Positions 22,401-31,315 of a DNA stretch of 64,000 nucleotides are shown here, one piece after another. This DNA is from Agelas oroides (taxonomy: Eukaryota > Porifera > Demospongiae > Agelasida > Agelasidae). Where the stretch lies: contig OX422196.1 in the NCBI GenBank assembly GCA_949130485.1, forward strand, positions 3,206,889-3,270,888, given 5' to 3'. Under the pieces are notes generated by a model. The model saw only the letters and a program-made list of their open reading frames with translations, was not told the origin of the DNA and did not search any database. Numbering within the stretch: position 1 is the stretch's first letter; every line of letters starts with the position of its first letter. Position numbers and translations under genes: made by a program.

Positions 22401-25400
22401 CTCCTTCCTCAATCTGTGTATACTCATGGAGCATCTTATCCCACTCTGCCTGCTTTTGTGCAAATTCGGTTGGGTTATCCTTAAGTTTGTTTGCAAATGT
22501 GAGTACAAAAACTGTATGCTCCCACATGGACTGTCCAAACATTTGAGTCAAATTTTGCATCATTTCATAATCTTTCCTCTCTAGTTTTCTATCCATTCTC
22601 ACACAGAATAATATCAAATCAATGGGTTCTTCACTAATTTTATGCCCAATCTCAGAGTTGGTGTTTTGGTCTGATACTTTGAGGTCACTAAACCCAGGCA
22701 TATCAACCAGTGTTACTTGAACACCATTAATGTTTTCTGTGAAGCTCTCAATATTATGTGTCGTAGGGTGTGGCCCAGCAACTTCATCACCTTCCTTTGC
22801 CATCTTTTTACCAATCAGGCTATTCACTAGTTTTGACTTTCCCTGATGAATCTGACCAGTGACCAGTATCCTGATGGATCTGCCCTTGCTAGCAAGTTCC
22901 TGGAAGTACAGTTGAGCTTCCTCACATTCTTCTTGTATGGTATGTGTTCTTGAAGGTGAGCTATCAATCCATGTCTCACTAGTTTCTGAAACAGGTGCAA
23001 AAGAATGTAATTTCTGTACTGGAACAAGAGCGTCTGGGGTTTGTGTGAAGTGGTGAGGTGTAGCACCAGTATCCATGGTTGGTGTTAGGTGGTGAGGCAT
23101 AGCACCAGTATCCAAGGTTGGTGTTAGGTGGTGAGGTATAGCACCAGTATCCAAGGTTGGTGTTAGGTGGTGAGGTATAGCACCAGTATCCAAGGTTGGT
23201 GTTAGGTGGTGAGGCATAGCACCAGTATCCAAGGTTGGTGTTAGGTGGCGAGGTATAGCATCAGTACTTTGAATGTCTTTGGTTTTGTCATTTCTTTCAA
23301 TTTTCAAGTAGGCTGTAGTACCTGTCTCATCTGACACATCAGTGGAAATAGTGAGACATGCTGTGAGGTGTGGAGGATCATCTGGGCTGTCTGGAGTTGT
23401 ATAAACTTGTAGCACTCTATCATAGCTACCTTTCATCAAGGATTCAAATTCAAATTTTAATTGTGAGCCATCCAACACACACGAAGAAACAGTTAAGTTC
23501 AAGTTTCTCAGCTTGTGTAACAATTGTAGGGTGCCTTCTCTAAGGCATTTCTGAGCAATGTTTTTCAGAAAGTTAGAAAGCTCATCTTGCAATGACTCAT
23601 TCTGAAGAACATTTGAAAACACTAGAGTAGCTATGTCACTTTGTGAGCTTTGAATACTTTCCCTGAACAACTCATCAAAAGTTACGTTGGCAGCTTCGTT
23701 GTTTAGAATGCAAAGGGCATAAGCCCAGGACCAGTGTTTGATTTTCACTACCTTTTGGAGGAGGACGTTGATCCACAGTGTTGCAAGGGAGATTAGAGTG
23801 GGAGATTTGCTATGCAGCATGTCATCAAGTGGCACTTGTAGCACCTGTACAGACACAACTTAATCATTTCTCTGCATACAGCAGGGCTTTAAACTCTACG
23901 GTAATTTGTAAGTATACTGATTACATCTTTGTTTGGAGTCTATTTAAGAAGGCATACATGGAGCATCTAACACATGTTGTGGCAAGTGCCCTAGCAAGTA
24001 GAGACGGTACCCCACCGGTGCAGGTGCGCCTGAAAATTATTGGCGCCAAATGTACCGTTGTCAATCAAGAATCAGACGCTACAAATGGATAAAGGTGTTG
24101 AAATCGAGCTGCGCAGTATAGCTATCTGTATCCTCAGAATAACAAGGTCTCGTATGCTCCCCTGATCTCAATGTATGTGAGTTTGCCGTAAGTAATAAAG
24201 TGACTTTACACTGCGGATAGGTTTGTACCAAAGACATGGTCAAAGTGTTCTTGATTCGAGGTGATGGTATGGCCTAAAATAGCCTCAGAATCGACCTGGG
24301 AAGCCCAAAATTTTTTGGGGGAGCATGCTCCCAGACCCCTCAAGCTGCTTCTGCATTTTGCACAGAAGTTCTCACAAACGTAGTGTGCCCATGCTGTACG
24401 TGCCCTGGCATTGGCTGTGTTCTGGCTACGCCTCTGGTAGTGGTCAATTCTAGCTGGTATCTTAGTTAGTAAAGTATTCAAATAATATTAGAAAAGGAAC
24501 TAAATGAGTTGTAAAAATGTAATAAATTCACTCAAAATCACCTTGTCTCACGTGAGAGATCTCAAATTTGTGTGCATGTGTAATTGCTAATAAACTTGTA
24601 CAATACTGTATAAACACAATTAGTGCACATCAGAATTATCATTATTTTGGAGGTGCTCGTGTTGATCTTACTAACCTATACAAACACTACATGCTAAAAT
24701 ATCCTTCTAGCTTGCTACCAGGTGTTGTATTTACAAGACAGTTGTTGTCCGAGTACTATTCCGTCACTTCAAGAGCTAATACACCTTTGATGTACCATTG
24801 TATTCTACTCCTATCCAAACCAAAACCACAAGGGGTGGACAAATGGGACAGCAACATTGAGAATTACTTGAAAAGAACCATCTGTAATATACGCTTAACA
24901 GATGGTAAGGCTTTTGCATGCACATGCAAATATTGTAGTACCATTTACTTGTTTTTATCATCACTATGAGCTTTCATTTTTTACACCCCACAATACATTG
25001 CTGTGTATGTATAGCCTTGCACCCAGGCTCCTCCTCAGAATAGGGAGGAACCTGGATACAAGGCTAGTATGTACAGGAATATGTATTATGCATGAATGTA
25101 TGTGTGTACATATGTGTATGTACATGTATCTGGATTACTAAATTCATAGCAAAATTTGCTACTGCACACCTCAAATATATCTGGGTATCCATGCACACAC
25201 AAAACCACACCACTTGGTATTGAACAAAAACAAAGCATGCTTTGCTCAAGAAGCTTTCTGAGATGATGCACAAGACACCTTGGTTGCTTCACACACCTGT
25301 GGAAACTACTGTGACAATGAAGCGCTTTGATGCTGAAGATCACTAAGGAGCACAGTTCACATGCACTACACTGTCATCCTCAGTGAGCAAGTGAGTTTAA

Positions 25401-25968
25401 AATGGGGGGGAAATTTGATACTACTTGTGGCAAATAACGTAAAATGTTAACTTACTGTGTGCAAAAGTAGTTAAAACAGACAATAGAATATGAAAATGTG
25501 TTTGCATGTATAGTGTATGGGCCCAAGGGTTTCAGGCCAGCTAGCTGTTTCTATCTGTAAATGAGATTCTTCATTGTTATACACTTTTGAAACTGCACAA
25601 TAATCCTGACTTATAAATGCTACACTCGAAACTATATCTACAGTTATACAAGCGGTATTAAGTATAGCTTCATTCCCTGATGGTTTCTCACTGGAAACAA
25701 GGCTATAAAATAAAGATTGGCTAATGCAGCGCAAGGCAAAGTTATGGTACACTAAGCACACATAGTGTACATAAACAAAAGCTAACTGTATGACAACTTG
25801 TTGCCATACAGTTAGCTTTTTAATACAGTCAGTATTCGTAGCCATATATGGTGACTGTATTGAAAACATTGCACATACCATTTCTCTCCCATCTTCATCT
25901 AGTTCACTGGTGGAAGGTAGCGAACTAGAGAGTGCAATTTGTTTTGCACAAGTGGTAGCTTTAGCCAT
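15192..25968 (-). CDS. Giant GTPase-ankyrin-TPR-CHAT-STAND protein (predicted 2,827 aa)
   Basis: Five exons on the minus strand: 25968-25879, 23844-16974, 16893-16742, 16631-16485 and 16415-15192. All junctions have GT/AG and the frame is continuous through them. Order of domains in the assembled protein: helical N-terminus; 13-residue repeats at about 227-302; AIG1/TOC34-like GTPase at about 350-506 (GQIHQGKS P-loop at 360, DMPGFSD); single ankyrin-like motifs near 913 and 1250; TPR repeats about 1496-1796; CHAT domain about 2031-2320 with HIATHG (His2186) and HSCDSGRG (Cys2235); NB-ARC-like module about 2350-2560 with Walker B LPVLVVLDHID; and a C-terminal helical region. CHAT domains are caspase/separase-related cysteine proteases, often coupled to TPRs in bacteria and in animal TTC28. 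I infer a cytosolic sensor-protease. The introns rule out bacterial contamination. No signal peptide or membrane segment is seen. The exon structure is a sequence-only prediction. Confidence 0.88.
16485..16631 (-). CDS. CHAT gene exon 4 (degenerate Walker A)
   Basis: 147 bp, phase 0 at both ends (CTACAG acceptor, GTATGT donor). It encodes ILTGSPGVKPSEPL followed by FKGGIFWVNG. The layout matches an NB-ARC P-loop and the following WV strand. The expected GxPGxGK[ST] reads GSPGVKPS, so the canonical glycine-lysine-serine of the phosphate-binding loop is not intact. Confidence 0.87.
16742..16893 (-). CDS. CHAT gene exon 3 (CHAT to STAND linker)
   Basis: 152 bp between a CTCTCAG acceptor and a GTATCG donor. 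It completes the split glycine codon and ends on a codon boundary. The peptide includes SSVFPRLKVVQQLESAF, which resembles the FxGRxxxxxxL lead-in that precedes NB-ARC/STAND domains, so the NTPase module begins almost directly after the protease. Confidence 0.85.
16974..23844 (-). CDS. CHAT gene exon 2 (giant 6.9 kb exon)
   Basis: About 2,290 codons without a stop. It starts at a CAG acceptor and ends CTCACTG at a GTAAGT donor, leaving one base of a split codon that is completed by exon 3. It carries the GTPase, the ankyrin-like motifs, the acidic and basic low-complexity middle, all TPRs and the whole CHAT domain. Such a large exon next to three small ones suggests either intron loss or a retro-inserted core later joined to 3' STAND exons; this is inference. 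Confidence 0.93.
16987..17844 (-). other. CHAT protease domain coding segment
   Basis: Order of CHAT landmarks: IVIIPDSYTNLPFSCLLD, then ICVVGNP, an APILHKQATK stretch, VVHIATHG (catalytic His, codon 17379-17377), VVLHSCDSGRG (catalytic Cys, codon 17232-17230), then FIFAGAQAVLTTLWSVPDE. The AGA-x-AVxxxLWxV block after the cysteine is characteristic of CHAT. Both catalytic positions are present, so activity is plausible. Confidence 0.92.
18547..19449 (-). other. TPR array coding segment
   Basis: Successive 34-44 residue helix pairs carry the TPR pattern, for example YYKLGKYSEATKHF, FTESRYTEAIEHYSHAL, YNNLGAAYQALNELDQAEEY and YGNIGNVLMLRKDYERAIPQY. About seven repeats can be seen. Glycine and alanine at positions 8 and 20 are well kept. 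TPRs normally bind peptides and, in TPR-CHAT proteins, hold the protease inactive. Confidence 0.9.
21112..21204 (-). other. Isolated ankyrin-like motif in CHAT protein
   Basis: The peptide DFSGHTPLHHAIGAKN has the G-x-TPLHxA signature of an ankyrin repeat. Another motif, DEDRHTPLEIASQSKD, lies near 20122-20199. They are not in a continuous solenoid, so they may be eroded remains. Confidence 0.6.
22417..22881 (-). other. AIG1/TOC34-like GTPase domain coding segment
   Basis: G1 motif GQIHQGKS (codons starting at 22857), G3 VDMPGFSD, then a helix-strand pattern PIDLILFCVRMDRKLERKDY and FGQSMWEHTVFVLTFAN. This is the pattern of AIG1/GIMAP and TOC34-type GTPases. The base-recognition G4 motif reads TFANKL instead of TKxD, as in divergent TOC-like members, so guanine specificity is uncertain. 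Confidence 0.8.
23029..23256 (-). repeat. In-frame 39 bp coding minisatellite
   Basis: About six copies of a 39 bp unit encode a 13-residue repeat, HLTPTLDTGAMPH with M/I and other small changes. The unit is a multiple of three, so copy-number change keeps the frame. It lies just before the GTPase and probably forms a flexible linker. Confidence 0.9.
23985..24440. repeat. Interspersed repeat, copy 1 (CHAT intron 1)
   Basis: Closely similar to 30565-31083. Shared blocks include TAGCTATCTGTATCCTCAGA, TATGGCCT-AAATAGCCTCAGAA, ACCTGGGAAGC, GGGGGAGCAT-CTCCCAGA and GGCTGTGT-CTGGCTA. No flanking target duplication was resolved, so the class is unknown. Confidence 0.75.
25012..25066. mobile_element. 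55 bp fold-back element, TAGCC ends
   Basis: Begins TAGCCTTGCACCCAGGCTC and ends as an imperfect inverted copy, CCTGGATACAAGGCTA. It is flanked on both sides by GTATGTA (25005-25011 and 25067-25073). It belongs to the same end-sequence family as 32733-33336. It lies in CHAT intron 1. Confidence 0.75.
25777..25820. repeat. Perfect hairpin in CHAT intron 1
   Basis: Arms AAAAGCTAACTGTATG (25777-25792) and its exact reverse complement (25805-25820) surround a 12-base loop. Origin unknown; possibly a minimal fold-back element. Confidence 0.8.
25879..25968 (-). CDS. CHAT gene exon 1 (predicted start)
   Basis: An ATG at 25968 with A at -3 and G at +4 opens a 30-codon segment ending GREM at a GTATGT donor. 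It ends on a codon boundary. The next acceptor (TGTACAG, exon starting 23844) also begins on a codon boundary in the frame of the giant exon, so the two join in frame. The alternative is a start at the first ATG inside exon 2 (codon at 23820-23818), which would lose this short peptide. Additional exons in the 2 kb intron cannot be excluded. Confidence 0.6.
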
Positions 25969-26298
25969 GTTGACGCTCTAGAACTATTCCTATATTGGGT
26001 AGGAAGTCTGTGAAGGGCGGGAGTCCTGTGGAGTAAGGGAAACAGGGCAAGTAAGCCTTGTGCCGTCCCGTTTTAGAAGTAAATGTGTACAAGTGAGGAT
26101 CAGTTCTTACAACAACAGCTAGCGCACTGATTCATAAATGTCAGAAAAGAAGAAATGGCTTATACCCAGTAAAATTAGTGATGCAATCCTTGTTAAGAGC
26201 TGTCACGGAACAAAATTATGGAGACTGTGCTAAAAAAACTGCTTAAAAACCAGTCGAGACGCTGCACAAGCTCCGCATGATTATCGTTACTTTATCAA

Positions 26299-26338
26299 AT
26301 CAAGGATACTTTATTACTAGTAATAAAATATCCTTGAT
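26299..26338. repeat. 40 bp palindrome
   Basis: ATCAAGGATA, one mismatch, TTTATTACTAGTAATAAA, one mismatch, TATCCTTGAT. The centre is ACTAGT. There is no loop, so it can form a cruciform. Confidence 0.8.
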
Positions 26339-27113
26339 CAAACACAGCCAGTGCATCATCTGAGTGCATCTTCTAAAGTTCATGGAGCATTAATGTAACG
26401 TAAATCTGCCAAAATCATTCACCTTACACGTTTGTGTTACACTATCTCCGTCTAGAGAGAGCTCTTCAACGTATTCTATACAGAATAACAAAGACGACAC
26501 TACAAATCGTGTTATTAGCTGACTGGTGCTTCTTTGAAACATTGATAAATTGTGCTGCAAGCCACACACTTTGTGAGATTGGGCATATCCATGTCCATAA
26601 AGGCTTTTACGAAGAAAACATCAGCTATAAAATAAATTGAACCCTACCCTTTGTGATTCTGTATCAAACACTTCGCAGATTCGTTTCTACCTAATAATCT
26701 AACACAAACAATTCGACTTGCTTGACTATGATGCGCAACGTAGGCTCCGTATATGACTTACTCCCTTATCAAGGATCGAATCTCCGTTACATATAGATTA
26801 CGGAAGCGTTTTCCAATCCATGCAAGTAGTGTATTATCCGTGGTTTTGACACACAAGTTAAATACTAGTATGTAGCTTGCATACACCATATAGCTATATT
26901 TAACTCCACTAATAGGTATATATATGTGTTTAACCCTACGTATGTCTTGTATTTAACCCTCACACACTCCAGGTAAGCGTGGTCTAATTTAAGCTTTACA
27001 TTGCACTCTATAGCTACAGTCACCTCATTACCTATTTGAATGAGGTTTGCCTATATACAATGGGGGCTACTCTTTCTGTGTGTGTGTGTATAGGTGAGGG
27101 TCAGGTGGGCCAC

Positions 27114-27147
27114 TAGTCTCGTACCCAGACCCCTGGGTACGAGACTA
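27114..27147. mobile_element. 34 bp minimal fold-back element with 9 bp target duplication
   Basis: TAGTCTCGTACCCAG, a few bases, then CTGGGTACGAGACTA. Flanked by perfect copies of GTGGGCCAC (27105-27113 and 27148-27156). It consists of almost nothing but its terminal inverted repeats. Confidence 0.85.
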
Positions 27148-28137
27148 GTGGGCCACTTGCAATGTCCCTACCAGAGCTGTACCAGTCCCCTCTCTGACAC
27201 TTTGTTCCAGGACATCCTACCAAAGGAGCTATTTGAAAGTTCAGAACTGCTTTTTTTTAAACTTACTCTTACAACTATTTTGAACTCTTCTCACAATTTT
27301 CGTAGCTAGGTTCGTAGCTTGATTCGTATTCACTGTATTGATTTGTATTCACTGTGTTGATTCACAAATTAGCTACAGCCCCCACCCAGCTTTTTTCGCT
27401 CGCCTAGGGGAGACGAGGCAACCCACGCGCTGCAAATACAAGTGATACCCTACTATACAACGTGCATGGGAGCTGAGGAAAAGGTGGCTTTCATACATGC
27501 TATGAACAACCGAGTGGGAGGAAGTAAAGGTGAATTTAGTGACTGTAAGTTAGCCAGGTTTCTTCTCCTTTGGCCACTATTTGTTGTATATTAGTTTCTC
27601 ATCAGGGACTTTCTCTAAAGTTCATGTGGGCAGGCGGCCATTACATTATACCATTATTTGTCAACTACAAGAAAAGTTTGGCTCCTGGACTTGAGAGGCC
27701 ACACCCCCTGTGATCTGTGGGGTGAGTGCTCCAATGTTTTTGGGGAGGAGACATATTTTAGCTGGCTTACAGTGCGCTGAGTAGTTCCACATTGACATGC
27801 AACTCAGCATTACCGATATATACAGAGCGTAAGATCAAAAAGTACACAATAATGGCGATAATGAGCTAGCAAAGTGGGTCCCAAAAAAGTGTGCGGATGG
27901 GGGATGAGAAACTAATATGCAACAAATAGTGGCTTATCTTCCTCCACATGTGATCAATGTTCCGTGCATTCTACCTGGCTTTGTGCTCCAATAAAGTGAA
28001 AAAAGTGTTCTAAAATACATTTGTGTGTGATTTTGTGCCACAGATGCAGTCCCATTCATGCCTCCTGCAACCAGATGGCTTCATCATAGCTTCAATGATT
28101 GGACCGTACTGCTCGAACTTTTAGCATTTTAACTTTT

Positions 28138-28170
28138 TCACATGGATGGCAAATTTTGCCATCCATGTGA
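28138..28170. repeat. 33 bp palindrome
   Basis: TCACATGGATGGCAAA, one central base, then the exact reverse complement. Flanking AACTT and AAGTT extend the symmetry weakly. Confidence 0.8.
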
Positions 28171-28439
28171 ATAAGTTAAATGATACCTGTACAATTTTAA
28201 TCTATGTGTGTAGACTATACTTGGGCCTGAGTGGACATCTAGACCCAAGTTCAAACTCCAGTTGAGGGCTTTTCGCCGAGCGGGAAATGCGGTCTGGGAA
28301 CTAGACTATTTGAGGGGTTGGGTGGGGGATCAGTTACTCCAGAGTAAGTGTCCCTGGGAGAACAGCTACTCTGGAGCATATTGCCTGGGGCCAAATTGCT
28401 TTGGAGTCAACGGACCAGGGACCGCAACTATTTGGTGAC

Positions 28440-28474
28440 TAGTCTCATGCCCAGACTACATGGGAACGAGACTA
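28440..28474. mobile_element. 35 bp minimal fold-back element
   Basis: TAGTCTCATGCCCAG ... TGGGAACGAGACTA, with flanks TTTGGTGAC and CTTGGTGCC (7 of 9 matches). Same end family as 27114-27147. Confidence 0.7.
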
Positions 28475-28505
28475 CTTGGTGCCAGGTCCTAAGTCATGGA
28501 AGTTA

Positions 28506-28761
28506 TAGTCTCGCGGAGCCAGACTCTGCTAATAGGCCACGGAATTTCTGTGGGCGATAATTGACCATAAGTAGGTTAGAGCGGCAAAGTTTGTGAAGGT
28601 CTGGCTTCAATGTCACTTCCATGACTTCCCTGTCAATCGCACACTTGTTCGCACCTACTTAATTATCTACTGACTTGCTGACAGTGCAACACCAACTCAC
28701 TATGCGAGTGTCACCAGACTCTCTCCCGCTTTTCGTGTGAGAGTCTGGCTCCGCGAGACTA
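28506..28761. mobile_element. 256 bp MITE with 9 bp target duplication
   Basis: Terminal inverted repeats TAGTCTCGCGGAGCCAGACT and its reverse complement, flanked by perfect TGGAAGTTA (28497-28505 and 28762-28770). The interior is non-coding. The 9 bp duplication fits a Mutator-like (MULE) transposase source. Confidence 0.88.
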
Positions 28762-29092
28762 TGGAAGTTAGTTAGCCAACAGGGTCACTTGGTTCAAGGT
28801 GCTTGATTTTTAATTTTATTTTTCACTGGTCCTGTGTAATACGTAAGCACATATGAACTTACTATGGCTTTCTTTATCGCTTGTTTAGCGCGCGCACTCA
28901 GCCAAACGCCGACATTACAATCACCTGAGCGTAGGGAAATCCCTTGGGAAGTCCCTTAGAATATAATACGTAACGGAAGATCGCGCGTCACCTTCGGTCA
29001 TGTGATAGTCAAGTGACACGAAAGTTACACAGACACACTGGCTAGCGGTACACAGACTCACACTAGTCACAGTCCTGTCGACGCTGAGGGAG

Positions 29093-31280
29093 ATGTCTTT
29101 CGCTGCTGCACCAGAGCCGAGCGATTCTCCTTCTTTATCAGAACGGACTGGTCTGTTGCGCCGGGATCCCGGGGAGGAGGACGGCGGCACTGCCTACGCC
29201 TCCGACGGAGAGACACCGGTATTTATTTCCTGTTGGCACAAACTGCCCTCAGCCGGGAAAGAGAGGCCCAGGGAGACGGGGATTCACTTTATCTAGAGAT
29301 CCAAAACTGTAGTCAGAGTGTTGACTGCCCTTAATTTTTCATGATTTTGTTCATGCTTCTTTATCCCTTCTCCCATGCCAACACTCACACAGAGGGTAGA
29401 AATGGATGATAAGGAAGAGGTAGAGGAGGAGAATGGAGTACAGGTGGAACGTGCTGGTTCAAGTCCTGGGGAGAGAGAGGGTGGAGGTAGGAGAAGGAGG
29501 AGGGGGCAACCCACAGAGGAGGAGGAAGAGGAGGAGCAAGAACCAGCTGGCGAGAGGAGTGCTAATGAGGGAGAGAGGGGAGAGATAACGTGTGTCACCT
29601 AAAAACTTGCCATATGATCATTGATTCATTTGATGTTTCATTTATCCTGTGTAGGTGTGGGCTCAAGTATTGCTGTCAAAAGTTACTTAATCTTCTGCCT
29701 GCTATAGGGGAAGATGAGGAGGAAGGATCAGAGGCATTTGAGGTGTGCACATTCATACATTATACATGATACTTGGTGTAGTGACATTCATAGCTACTTT
29801 TCTGTCTTGTCTGTTCCAGTCTGCCCTGCGGCATGGTGCAAAGCAGATAATCCAGCTGATTGTGCCAGTGACTATCTGTATGGCTGTTGTGGTGGTGTTT
29901 GAACTCAGTGTTGCTCTTAACCAGCTTCAGAACAATGTGTACTTGTGAGTAGAGGGGGGGGGGGGGGGAGGAGGTGGGAGGGTGGAGGGAAGTGGAGGGT
30001 GTGTACAGTAATCAAACAAAGTGGGTTCCTGTCCAAGTACAGTTGTTTCCATGAAAAGTATTCAACCAAGGACAAAGCTTTAAACAATACGGTAGCTGGT
30101 GGCTTTTTTCTGGTACCTACAACCTACTTTTAGAAACTAATGTGTATAAGGTGTGTACAGCTATATGTCTGGGATGAAATGCTTTATGTGTGGTATCCAA
30201 GAAAATACTAACGCACTATATATATGTTATGCACATACACATTCTCATTTTTTCCTCTCTACTAGCATCTACGTTCCATTCAGAGAGGATGAGGCTACCA
30301 GTGGGGGTCAGACCTTTCTGTTTGCCCTGGTCAATGCACTTGTTGTGGTAGCCATTGTGGTGGTGATGACCATCGTACTGGTGCTGCTGTTCAAGTATCG
30401 ATGCTATAGGGTGAGGTAGCCTCATTCCCAGGCCTTCCCACTGTCCAGTTTTTTTCATACTGGTGGTGATCAAAAACTGGATGATGGGAAGGCCTGCTAA
30501 TAAGGCTAAGGTGAGGGAGGGAGAGCAGGCCAAACAGAAGCAGAGAAATGGAGTAGTTTATCAAGTTAGACTGTCTCTTGCACTCGTACCCCAGCAACCG
30601 GAGGCTGTGTCCCACCAACTGCAGGCGCGCTTGCAAATTATCGATGCCGAAAGTGCCGTTGTCGACCGCGATATCAATCGGGTGCTAAAAACACACAAGG
30701 TCTTGAATATAGCAGCGCAGTTAGCTATCTGTATCCTCAGAAATCGCGTGCAGTGAGATCGGGGAGCGTACAAGACTTAGTTATTATAGCAAAGTCTCAT
30801 ACGTTCCCCTAATCTCACTGCACGCGAGTATACCGTGAGTAATGTGGTGACTTTACACCACGCACAAATCTGGCATAGTGGGAGTGCTCCTGATTCAAGA
30901 CGACGGTATGGCCTGAAATAGCCTCAGAACCGACCTGGGAAGCTCAAAAATTCCAAAATGTTCTGGGGGAGCATCCTCCCAGATCCCCCAAGTTTGTTTC
31001 TTCATTTTGTGCTGAAATTCCCACAAGCGTAGTGTGCTCATGCTGTGCCCTAGCATCGGCTGTGTCCTGGCTATGCCACTGCATGCTGTACTATGTATGG
31101 GTGTGTGCAGTCATAGTGTATTTGCTTCACTGTAGTGTCTCTGATCCACAGGCAATTCAGGTGTGGCTGTTTCTCGCATCAGGCAGTTTACTCTTCATCT
31201 TCTCGTCCCTCTACTTCATGTAAGGAATACATCCTGTCCTATCATACTGTACACACTCACCCACTATGCATGCAAACTCA

Positions 31281-31315
<35 letters not shown>

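Larger units (their letters stand above)
25969..29092. other. Intergenic region between divergent CHAT and presenilin genes
   Basis: It should contain both promoters. No convincing coding sequence was found. It holds a palindrome at 26299-26338, fold-back elements at 27114, 28440 and 28506, and a palindrome at 28138-28170. The last 250 bp before presenilin are richer in CpG and include an ETS-like CGGAAG (about 28973) and E-box-like CATGTG (about 29000). These motif calls are weak. Confidence 0.6.

Noticed and set aside
19814-22584. Plus-strand open frames up to 127 codons opposite the CHAT gene
   Set aside because: They are antisense shadows of a long conserved minus-strand coding exon.
15192-25968. 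Bacterial origin or contamination of the CHAT gene
   Set aside because: Four GT/AG introns in frame, and transposons of the same family as in presenilin introns, place it in the host genome.
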